From contig JANORP010000124.1 of assembly GCA_031415375.1 (NCBI GenBank), positions 1-20,464 on the forward strand: DNA of 20,464 bases, in the 5' to 3' direction. Under the pieces are notes generated by a model. That model was not told where the DNA came from. It ran no database searches and saw only the letters and a program-made list of their open reading frames with translations. This document shows positions 14,398-20,464 of this stretch, piece by piece; within the stretch, counting starts at the first letter, position 1, and every line of letters begins with the position of its first letter. The translations under genes and the position numbers were made by a program. The stretch is from JADKCL01 sp031415375. Lineage in GTDB: Bacteria > Bacteroidota > Bacteroidia > J057 > JADKCL01.

Positions 14398-14955
14398 ATG
14401 GCGATTAATCTGCAAAAAGGTCAGCGTGTCAATGTCGGTCTGACCAAAGTGGCCGTCGGCTTGGGCTGGGAGCCCGCCACGAGTGGTGCTGAGGCCGACC
14501 TCGACGCATCGGTTTTCATGATCGGGAAGAATGGCAAACTTCCTGAAGATGAATTCTTTGTATTTTACAACAACCTGAATTCGCCCGACGGCGCTGTGCA
14601 GCATACGGGCGACGTGCAAAAAGCCTCCAACGATGGCGATGACGAAGACGAGGAAACCCTCATGGTCGATCTCGATAAAGTCGATGCCCGCGTGGAGGAG
14701 CTCATCTTTGTGGTGACCATCCATGACGCCTCCAAGCAAGGCCAAAACTTCGGTCAGGTCAAGGACGCCTACATCCGCGTCATCGACCAAGGCACCAATG
14801 AAGAAATGATGAAATACGAGCTCAGCGAAGATTTCTCAGTTGAGACCGCTGTCACCATCGGTCGTTTTTACCGCCGCGACAAAGAGTGGCGCTTTGAGGC
14901 CATGGGTGTCGGCAGCCGCGGTGGCCTCGGCGATTACCTAGGCACCTACAATTGA
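14398..14955 (+). CDS. TerD-family (calcium-binding stress) protein, copy 1
   Basis: 185 aa, typical TerD/TerE/TerZ length. It starts MAINLQKGQRVNV and has the family blocks VAVGLGWEP, EADLDASVFMI (acidic Ca2+-site residues Asp34/Asp36), FVFYNNLNSPDGAVQHTGD, ELIFVVTIHDASKQGQNFGQV, DAYIRVID and ELSEDFSVETAVTIGRFYRR. TerD-like proteins are cytoplasmic beta-sandwich Ca2+ binders found in tellurite-resistance and general stress or phage-response operons. A run GDDEDEE near residues 80-87 adds acidic charge. First gene of the operon; the next TerD gene begins 36 nt downstream. Family certain; its ligand and phenotype in this organism are not readable. Confidence 0.95.
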   Translation: MAINLQKGQRVNVGLTKVAVGLGWEPATSGAEADLDASVFMIGKNGKLPEDEFFVFYNNLNSPDGAVQHTGDVQKASNDGDDEDEETLMVDLDKVDARVEELIFVVTIHDASKQGQNFGQVKDAYIRVIDQGTNEEMMKYELSEDFSVETAVTIGRFYRRDKEWRFEAMGVGSRGGLGDYLGTYN

Positions 14956-14991
14956 TCCAACATTTTCAATACTCCTCAATAATTCACTGAC

Positions 14992-15645
14992 ATGGCTATT
15001 AATCTCTCCAAGGGCCAGACCATCAACCTCGACAAGAACGTCAACGACTTGTCTGCGGTCACGATTGGACTCGGCTGGAAAATCCGCAGCAAGAAAAAAG
15101 GCTTCTTTGGCAAAATGTTTGGCCCTGAAGATGCCGATTTTGATTTGGACGCGATGGCATTTCTCCTCGACGACCAAGACAAAGTGCGCAACTTTGGCTA
15201 TGAGCGTGACCTCGGTGGCGGTCGCAAGATCGGTCTTGTGGACAGCGATATTGTCTTTTTCAACAACCTGCGTCACCCATCGGGAATGATCTGGCACACG
15301 GGCGACGACCTCACAGGTGGGACAGGTGGAGATGATGAGCGCATCATCGTCAAGCTCAACCAACTGCCCCCACAGTACACCAAGATCATCTTTTTGGTCT
15401 GCATCTACCAAGGTCGCCAAAAAAACCAGCACTTCGGTGGCGTCGAGAATGCTTTCATTCGTGCCGTCGATGCCAAAGGCGTCGAGATTGCGCGCTATGC
15501 TTTGAGCGATGATGCTGCCTACGAAAATCAATGCTCGATGATCTTTGGCGAAGTGTATCGCAAAGACGGTGATTGGAAATTCCGCGCCACCGGCAATGCT
15601 TTCTATTCAGATTCCTTCGTCGAAATCCTCAAGAGCTACGTATAA
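14992..15645 (+). CDS. TerD-family protein, copy 2, with basic insertion
   Basis: 217 aa, a second TerD paralogue. Blocks: MAINLSKGQTINLDK, VTIGLGWK, DADFDLDAMAFLLD (Asp51/Asp53), DIVFFNNLRHPSGMIWHTGDDLTG, KIIFLVCIYQGRQKNQHFGGV, NAFIRAVDAKG and YALSDDAAYENQCSMIFGEVYRKDGDWKFRATG. Compared with copy 1 it has an insert of basic and glycine residues, IRSKKKGFFGKMFGPE (about 31-46), before the first Ca2+ loop, and RNFGYERDLGGGRKIGLVDS after it; both are known variations in TerD/TerZ-like proteins. Being co-encoded and diverged, the two copies may form a mixed assembly. The VWA gene starts 17 nt downstream. Confidence 0.95.
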   Translation: MAINLSKGQTINLDKNVNDLSAVTIGLGWKIRSKKKGFFGKMFGPEDADFDLDAMAFLLDDQDKVRNFGYERDLGGGRKIGLVDSDIVFFNNLRHPSGMIWHTGDDLTGGTGGDDERIIVKLNQLPPQYTKIIFLVCIYQGRQKNQHFGGVENAFIRAVDAKGVEIARYALSDDAAYENQCSMIFGEVYRKDGDWKFRATGNAFYSDSFVEILKSYV

Positions 15646-15662
15646 GGCTTCTAAAACTACGC

Positions 15663-16301
15663 ATGAGAAAATTACCGGTTTACCTCCTGTTGGACACATC
15701 AGGATCCATGTTGGGAGAACCCATCGAAGCGATCAAAAACGGCGTGCAGACCCTCGTGGCTGCACTCCGTCAAGATCCCTATGCGCTTGAGACCGCCTAT
15801 CTCAGCGTGATTACATTCGACAACGGCGCTCGTCAGGTGGTGCCATTGACCGAATTGGCGACTTTCCAGATGCCCAATATCCAAGCCCAAGGGCAGACTT
15901 GCATGGGCGATGCCCTCAAGTTGCTCGCCCAAAAGGTCGATACGGAGGTCTTGAGAACCACTGCCGAGGTCAAGGGCGACTGGAAACCGATCGTGTTTAT
16001 CATGACCGACGGCACGCCCACCGACGATTTGCGTGAGGGCCTCGCAGCCATTCGTTCCAAGCGCTTTGGCATGATCATCGCCTGCGCAGCCGGCGCCAAT
16101 GCCAACGTGGAATCCCTCAAACAGATCACTGAGTCGGTTGTGTCGCTAGACACAGCAGATTCCAGCACGATCTCGGCATTTTTCAAGTGGGTCTCAGCCT
16201 CCATCTCCACAGGCAGCCAAAAAGTGGAAGCCTCGGGCAAGGAAGTCGTTGGCCTCCAAGAGCTGCCACCTCCTCCTCCAGAAATCAACATTGTCGTCTA
16301 A
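15663..16301 (+). CDS. VWA-domain protein, TerY-like, short form 1
   Basis: 212 aa from ATG 15663; an upstream in-frame start at 15573 lies inside the TerD gene and is rejected. It is a single von Willebrand factor A domain with an intact metal-ion-dependent adhesion site: DTSGSM (Asp11, Ser13, Ser15), the Thr in GQTCMGDAL, and Asp in FIMTDGTPTDD. These residues bind a divalent metal and partner proteins in TerY. The domain is followed by a short tail ending ELPPPPPEINIVV, also seen in the next VWA protein. There is no signal peptide, so it is cytoplasmic. The neighbours are TerD and a second VWA gene 21 nt downstream. Confidence 0.92.
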   Translation: MRKLPVYLLLDTSGSMLGEPIEAIKNGVQTLVAALRQDPYALETAYLSVITFDNGARQVVPLTELATFQMPNIQAQGQTCMGDALKLLAQKVDTEVLRTTAEVKGDWKPIVFIMTDGTPTDDLREGLAAIRSKRFGMIIACAAGANANVESLKQITESVVSLDTADSSTISAFFKWVSASISTGSQKVEASGKEVVGLQELPPPPPEINIVV

Positions 16302-16322
16302 TCTTTCCATCCGTTCTCTTCC

Positions 16323-16958
16323 ATGCGGCGATTACCCGTTTACCTGCTCCTCGACACCTCCGGCTCCATGCGCGGTGAGCCCATCGAATCTGTCAAGGTG
16401 GGCCTAGAATCCATGATTTCCAGCCTCAGGCAGGATCCTTTTGCGCTTGAGTCAGTGCACTTGAGCATCATCACGTTTGACCGTGAGGTCAAGGTATTGG
16501 TGCCACTCACTGAGCTTGAAGTGTTTCAATTGCCCGATATCCAGACCCCTGAGAGCGGCCCCACCCACTTGGGAGAGGCGCTCGAATTGCTGGTGAAACG
16601 CGTCAATTCAGAAGTGATCAAGAGCACCGCCGATCGCAAAGGTGATTGGATGCCGCTCTTGTTCATCATGACCGACGGCAGCCCCTCTGACCTCATGGTG
16701 TTTAGAGAGGCAGTGCCCAAGGTGCGTGCGGTGCATTTTGGCAACATCATCGCCTGTGCAGCAGGCCCCAAGGCCAAGGAGAGCTTTCTCAAGGAAATCA
16801 CCGACAACGTCGTGAGCCTCGACACCACAGACGCCAACACGTTTGGCTCATTTTTCAAATGGGTATCGGCATCCGTAAGTGCGGGAAACAAAAGCATGGG
16901 CACCAACCAAGAGGCTGCCCTCCCGCCTCCACCCCCTGAAGTAAATGTAGTAATATGA
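16323..16958 (+). CDS. VWA-domain protein, TerY-like, short form 2
   Basis: 211 aa, a close paralogue of the preceding protein: MRRLPVYLLLDTSGSMRGEPIE, LRQDPFALESVHLSIITFD, the Thr in SGPTHLGEAL, RKGDWMPLLFIMTDGSPSD and SFFKWVSASVS. The metal site is complete. The C-terminus ends EAALPPPPPEVNVVI, the same proline run and terminal strand as form 1 despite differing sequence just before it, so the tail is under selection. The stop overlaps the start of the membrane-protein gene (ATGA), implying coupled translation. Probably a cytoplasmic scaffold for the Ter phosphosignalling proteins; the partner is not known. Confidence 0.92.
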   Translation: MRRLPVYLLLDTSGSMRGEPIESVKVGLESMISSLRQDPFALESVHLSIITFDREVKVLVPLTELEVFQLPDIQTPESGPTHLGEALELLVKRVNSEVIKSTADRKGDWMPLLFIMTDGSPSDLMVFREAVPKVRAVHFGNIIACAAGPKAKESFLKEITDNVVSLDTTDANTFGSFFKWVSASVSAGNKSMGTNQEAALPPPPPEVNVVI

Positions 16959-17251
16959 CCCTTCTACTCTTTAGATTTGGTTTTTTTGGCATCGCGGTCA
17001 AGCTATTGATCGTTGCTGGCTTGGTAGGCATGTACCTCTACGCCAAGCTTGCCCCCCACAAAGACAAACTCGATGCCAAGCATCGGGGTTGGTTTGATAC
17101 GGGCGACAAGATCTTTGGTGGTCTGTCGCGTGCTATCGGCGGCAACATGAAGCCCTACAAAGTGGGCGAAGGCATCTTTCTGGACATGGGCCAACTCATT
17201 CTTTTTTTCATCATCGCCGGATTGGCGTTGATCACGATGGTCGGCATGTAA
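16955..17251 (+). CDS. small two-helix membrane protein of the Ter operon, unknown function
   Basis: 98 aa. A first hydrophobic segment (about residues 3-29, ending GMYLYA) and a second (about 78-98, GQLILFFIIAGLALITMVGM) frame a 45-residue basic, partly amphipathic loop with KLAPHKDKLDAKHRGW and FGGLSRAIGGNMKPYKVGEG. Basic loop charge suggests the loop is cytoplasmic. The loop-to-helix pattern faintly recalls YggT-like proteins; that is a weak impression. The start overlaps the VWA stop by 4 nt (ATGA) and the gene lies between VWA genes, so it should belong to the same complex, perhaps as its membrane anchor. No family was recognised. Confidence 0.8.
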   Translation: MTLLLFRFGFFGIAVKLLIVAGLVGMYLYAKLAPHKDKLDAKHRGWFDTGDKIFGGLSRAIGGNMKPYKVGEGIFLDMGQLILFFIIAGLALITMVGM

Positions 17252-17294
17252 AGGATGAATCATATACCCTGAAACAATTCACACAAAATACGCC

Positions 17295-18365
17295 ATGAGA
17301 CGACTCCCTGTTTATTTTTTGATTGACGTTTCCGAATCCATGGTCGGCGAGCCGATCCAGCAAGTGGAGGCGGGCCTCGGCATGATCATCCAAGAGCTCA
17401 AGCGCGACCCGTATGCTTTGGAGACCGTGTTTATCTCCGTCATCGTGTTTGCGGGCAAGGCAAAAACCATCACATCGCTTACCGATGTGATCACATTTTA
17501 TCCACCACGGCTCCCCATCGGGGGCGGTACATCCTTGGGGGAAGGCCTGAACCACCTCATGCGTGACATGGGGCAGACCCTCGTCAAAACCACCATGGAG
17601 CGCAAGGGGGATTGGAAACCCATTGTATTCCTCTTTACCGATGGCGCACCGACCGACAACTTTCAAAGTGCGCTCGATACCTGGAACCGTGATTGGAAAA
17701 ACAAGTCGCAGGTGGTCGCCGTCTCCTTTGGGACCGGTGCCGACTTGAGCGTACTCTACCGCCTCACCGACAACGTGATGCTGTTCAAAAACAGCGACGC
17801 CAACAGCTACAAGGCATTTTTCAAGTGGATCACCGCATCTATCCAAGCCAGCAGCCAAAGCGTGAACATGTACAGCAAAGAGGACCTGAACCTCGCGCCG
17901 ATCGACAAGAGCTTCATCGACGAGAAACCAGGCTCCTCAAGTGGCGGCAGCACAGGCACGGTGGATGTGAATGTCGCGATCTTTTTGGCCAAATGCCAAA
18001 ACACGAAAAAGAACTACCTCATCAAGTATGACAAGGCTGGCGGCGGTGCCAACAGCGATTGGCTCGGCGCGGCCAACGTCTCCCGTGGCTATCGCCTCGC
18101 AGGTGCATTCCCCGTCACTGAGGATTATTTTCAACTCACACAAGAAGGCGGCGCCAACAATGCCAAAGTCAACAGCAGCGAGCTCCAAGGTTTCCCCCAT
18201 TGCCCTTGCTGCGGCAACAGCTACGGCTTCGCCCTCTGCCAATGCGGCAACGTATTCTGTGCCGACGATAGCAACAGTGCGACCTGCCCATGGTGCAGCC
18301 GCACGCTCACATTCTCCAACGAAGGCGGCAATAGCAGCTTCGACATCTCACGCACCAAAGGTTAA
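17295..18365 (+). CDS. VWA protein with TerY-C zinc-ribbon domain
   Basis: 356 aa. The N-terminal VWA domain (about 1-200) has MRRLPVYFLIDVSESM, with the metal-site residues Asp11, Ser13 and Ser15, the Thr in GGGTSLGEGL and the Asp in FLFTDGAPTD. A linker with GSSSGGSTG is followed by a TerY-C domain (about 225-345) beginning VDVNVAIFLAKCQNTKKNYLIKYDK. It ends in a cysteine-rich zinc ribbon: HCPCCGN, CQCGNVFC and CPWC (Cys303, 305, 306, 315, 317, 322, 331, 334). This two-domain form is the one normally found with the PP2C phosphatase and kinase in the TerY-P triad, which follow here by 14 nt and then 16 nt. The opening of the TerY-C domain resembles the tails of the two short VWA proteins. 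Confidence 0.92.
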   Translation: MRRLPVYFLIDVSESMVGEPIQQVEAGLGMIIQELKRDPYALETVFISVIVFAGKAKTITSLTDVITFYPPRLPIGGGTSLGEGLNHLMRDMGQTLVKTTMERKGDWKPIVFLFTDGAPTDNFQSALDTWNRDWKNKSQVVAVSFGTGADLSVLYRLTDNVMLFKNSDANSYKAFFKWITASIQASSQSVNMYSKEDLNLAPIDKSFIDEKPGSSSGGSTGTVDVNVAIFLAKCQNTKKNYLIKYDKAGGGANSDWLGAANVSRGYRLAGAFPVTEDYFQLTQEGGANNAKVNSSELQGFPHCPCCGNSYGFALCQCGNVFCADDSNSATCPWCSRTLTFSNEGGNSSFDISRTKG

Positions 18366-18379
18366 GCCCATTCGCGCCC

Positions 18380-20161
18380 ATGTTTAGACCCAACAACCTC
18401 GATCAGGACCAGGATGAAGAACGCACATTTGTGCAAAAAGCCCTGATGCGGCGCTTTGTGGGTGATCAGCAGCTGCTCTACAAAGACCTCCCCGCGTTCA
18501 TGGAGCATCCCGAACTCAAGGGAATCATGGGTCGCTACCTGGCCTTGCAAGATGAGATCCACGCCACTTTCTTGGCCGCAGGGTTTGGCGCACCCGAGCC
18601 CGAGATCGCCCTAGAGGCAGCCGATCCGGACCTCGCCGACTTGCCTGCGGAGATCCTCTTGACAGAAGCGATGGATGCGTCCATCGCAACCGTCGAGGAT
18701 CCCACCGAATTGATCGCGCCGATCGATGAAATAGAGGAGGTTCATCCCGGCCTAGAAGTCGAGGAAGTCGCGGCCTTTGAACCGATCGCCGACGATATGG
18801 CCGATCCCGAATTGCCGAGCGAGCCGCAAGTCGATGCAACTGCGGAAACACCTGCGCCACAAGAGGTGGAAGCGGATGACGCGGTGCCGACCGATGAGAT
18901 CGACACGCCAATAGAAAAAACCAAACCCATCATCCCACCGAGCATCCCTGTGAAACTCAACCTCCCCAACGGCAAAATAGGGCAAGACTACCTGCAAAAA
19001 ATCGACATTTCCCCGCTGCACCGCAGCTTGGAGTCCTTGCTTGAAGTCGTGGGCACTGGCTTTGAAGCTGTCGGCTTGTCGTTTACGCATGATGGAGAAT
19101 TGAAAATAGAGGGCCAACCCGATGACCATGGCAAATTTCCGGTGGAGATCCTCCTGAGATTTGCCGCCGATGGTGATCGTCCTGCGCAAGACTACCGCCT
19201 GCAAGGCGAGATCGACATCCTGCCCGATCCGCGCAAGCTTTGGAAGGAATTGGAGCCCGATGCGAGCCTGCCCTTTCAAAAATCCCACTTTCGCAGTGAG
19301 GCCCTGCACATGGCGGGCCGCACGATGATCGCTGCGAGCCGCCGTGGCCGCTCCCATGCCCACAACGGCACATTCAGAGACGACGAGTTTGAACTCCGCG
19401 TCAATGAGGCCCAGCAATGGTACATCATGGCTGTCGCAGACGGTGCCGGGTCTGCACCCTATTCCCGCCGAGGCTCGCAGATCGCCTGCGACAAGGCGAT
19501 GGAAGTCTTGGAAACCAAACTCAACGATGAGCGCCTCGCGACCGACATCGGCGCGCTTGCGGGTGCGTGGAGCCGCGAGCCTAGCGAGCAGCTGCGTGGG
19601 CAAATCCGCAACCGCATCTATGAAGCGCTCAGCCATGCGGCCTATGCAGGCTACAAGGCCATCTGCGAAGAGGCCGAGGCGATGGGCGAATCCCCCAAGG
19701 CATTCCATACCACCTTTCTGCTCACCATCGTGCGCCAATATGACTTTGGTTACTTCGTCGCTACATGGTGGGTCGGCGATGGCGCAGTCGGAGTCTTGCA
19801 ACGTGGTAAATACCACAAACTCATGGGCATCCCAGACGGTGGCCAGTTTGCGGGACAGACGCGCTTTCTCACCATGCCCGAAATCTGGACAGACGGCGCC
19901 ACTGTCGCCAAACGCATCGAGTTTGACGTCGTGCAAGACTTCACGGCCGTCGTCGTGATGAGTGATGGTGTGAGCGACCCCAAATTTCAAACCGATCACA
20001 ACCTGCTCCAACGGGAAAATTGGGACGCTTTGTGGGACGAATTGAGTGAAGTGATCGACTTTGAGCACGACAACCTCAAGGCCGATGAGCAGTTGCTCGA
20101 TTGGCTGGACTTTTGGGCCGCAGGTGAACACGACGACCGCACGATCGCCATCTTATTCTAA
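18380..20161 (+). CDS. PP2C-family Ser/Thr phosphatase with N-terminal helical, acidic-linker and Ig-like regions
   Basis: 593 aa. Residues about 1-65 form a charged helical segment (VQKALMRRFVGDQQLLYKDL, ALQDEIHATFLAAGF). About 66-190 is a low-complexity linker rich in Glu, Asp, Ala and Pro. About 190-285 reads LPNGKIGQDYLQKIDI ... GLSFTHDGELKIEGQPDDHG then KFPVEILLRF, a pattern like He_PIG/cadherin-like Ig domains. About 305-593 is the PP2C domain: SRRGRSHAHNGTFRDD, MAVADGAGSAPYSRRG, WWVGDGAVGVL, VVMSDGVSD and the final DDRTIAILF, with the metal-binding aspartates present. It should remove phosphate from Ser/Thr substrates of the co-encoded kinase. The phosphatase call is firm; the Ig-like call is by eye. 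Confidence 0.93.
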   Translation: MFRPNNLDQDQDEERTFVQKALMRRFVGDQQLLYKDLPAFMEHPELKGIMGRYLALQDEIHATFLAAGFGAPEPEIALEAADPDLADLPAEILLTEAMDASIATVEDPTELIAPIDEIEEVHPGLEVEEVAAFEPIADDMADPELPSEPQVDATAETPAPQEVEADDAVPTDEIDTPIEKTKPIIPPSIPVKLNLPNGKIGQDYLQKIDISPLHRSLESLLEVVGTGFEAVGLSFTHDGELKIEGQPDDHGKFPVEILLRFAADGDRPAQDYRLQGEIDILPDPRKLWKELEPDASLPFQKSHFRSEALHMAGRTMIAASRRGRSHAHNGTFRDDEFELRVNEAQQWYIMAVADGAGSAPYSRRGSQIACDKAMEVLETKLNDERLATDIGALAGAWSREPSEQLRGQIRNRIYEALSHAAYAGYKAICEEAEAMGESPKAFHTTFLLTIVRQYDFGYFVATWWVGDGAVGVLQRGKYHKLMGIPDGGQFAGQTRFLTMPEIWTDGATVAKRIEFDVVQDFTAVVVMSDGVSDPKFQTDHNLLQRENWDALWDELSEVIDFEHDNLKADEQLLDWLDFWAAGEHDDRTIAILF

Positions 20162-20177
20162 TCCAACCCGAGCAACC

Positions 20178-20464
20178 ATGAGCGAAATCGTCGAAATCAA
20201 GGCCACTGATGGCAGCATCGTCAAGTACGTGAACAAAGTGATCGGCCAAGGCGGGATGAAAGACGTGTATTTCAGCCCCGACAAGTCTTATGTGGTCGGT
20301 TTTTTTCGCGACAAACAAGACGCCAATTCCAAAGACCGCCTCATCAATATTGTAGGTGTCTTTCGCGAACGCATCTTTGGCCAGGAAGGCGGCGCGTATT
20401 GGGAGGAATTGTTTTGCTGGCCCACCAAGATCGTGGAGCATCAAGGCAAATTGGGCATCGTCTG
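20178..20464 (+). CDS. protein kinase of the TerY-P triad (5' part only)
   Basis: The gene runs off the right edge; 95 residues are visible. It starts MSEIVEIKATDGSIVKY and has a glycine-rich ATP loop, VIGQGGMKDVYFSPDKSYVV (Gly23, Gly25, Gly26, Val30), followed by GFFRDKQDANSKDRLINIVG and FGQEGGAYWEELFCWPTKIV. This is the N-lobe of the bacterial kinase family encoded beside TerY and PP2C genes. At the beta-3 position, where a VAIK lysine is usual, it reads VVGFFR, so the ATP-anchoring lysine may be replaced by Arg or a nearby Lys. The start lies 16 nt after the phosphatase stop. The catalytic loop is outside the window, so activity cannot be judged. Confidence 0.85.
   Translation, partial: MSEIVEIKATDGSIVKYVNKVIGQGGMKDVYFSPDKSYVVGFFRDKQDANSKDRLINIVGVFRERIFGQEGGAYWEELFCWPTKIVEHQGKLGIV

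Noticed and set aside
18752..20131. 459-codon open frame on the - strand opposite the PP2C gene
   Set aside because: Lies antisense to a well-supported phosphatase gene, with no recognisable domain; it is a by-product of codon use in the real gene.

Overview
The window looks like a chromosome segment of a Bacteroidota bacterium, probably an environmental lineage of the Saprospiria/Chitinophagia type; the finer placement is inference. Evidence: two secreted proteins end in type IX secretion (T9SS) type A sorting domains, one carries four SprB-type repeats, several gene starts lack a Shine-Dalgarno sequence, and several upstream regions contain the Bacteroidota promoter form TTG-N17-23-TAnnTTTG. 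All 18 protein genes have ordinary bacterial domain content. No tRNA, rRNA or CRISPR array was seen.

Region 1 (1-2959, + strand): the 3' end of a LytS/NarX-type sensor histidine kinase and a NarL-type response regulator, separated by an AAA-ATPase-like/PD-(D/E)XK (DUF1703-type) gene. That gene has its own promoter-like sequence and is flanked by two perfect short dyads, so it looks like an insertion into a two-component pair.

Region 2 (2999-9279): a copper-handling locus. On the + strand are a regulator fusing an HMA (heavy-metal-associated) domain to an AraC helix-turn-helix, a CopA-type Cu(+) P1B-ATPase and a small HMA chaperone. Converging on them from the - strand, only 7 nt away, is a three-gene operon: an MbnP-family protein with a T9SS sorting tail, then two di-heme MauG/MbnH-type lipoproteins. 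In the characterised MbnP/MbnH pair, MbnH oxidises a tryptophan of MbnP to kynurenine to create a copper site. I infer that this cluster exports cytoplasmic copper and captures or buffers it at the cell surface.

Region 3 (9551-13809): a probable outer-membrane beta-barrel protein (-), a PlsC-type membrane acyltransferase (+), and a large secreted SprB-repeat protein (-) with a well-formed intrinsic terminator.

Region 4 (13810-14397) is non-coding and holds a 196-bp MITE-like element. It has 21-bp terminal inverted repeats, a perfect 8-bp target-site duplication and nested internal palindromes. A promoter candidate and leader for the next operon follow.

Region 5 (14398-20464, +, running off the end): a tightly packed Ter-type stress/phosphosignalling operon. 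Its order is two TerD-family proteins, two short VWA (TerY-like) proteins, a two-helix membrane protein overlapping by ATGA, a third VWA protein with a TerY-C zinc ribbon, a PP2C phosphatase with an added N-terminal region and Ig-like domain, and the start of a protein kinase. This is an enlarged TerY-P triad (VWA, PP2C, kinase) joined to TerD proteins; the extra VWA copies, the membrane protein and the phosphatase's N-terminal half are its least explained parts.
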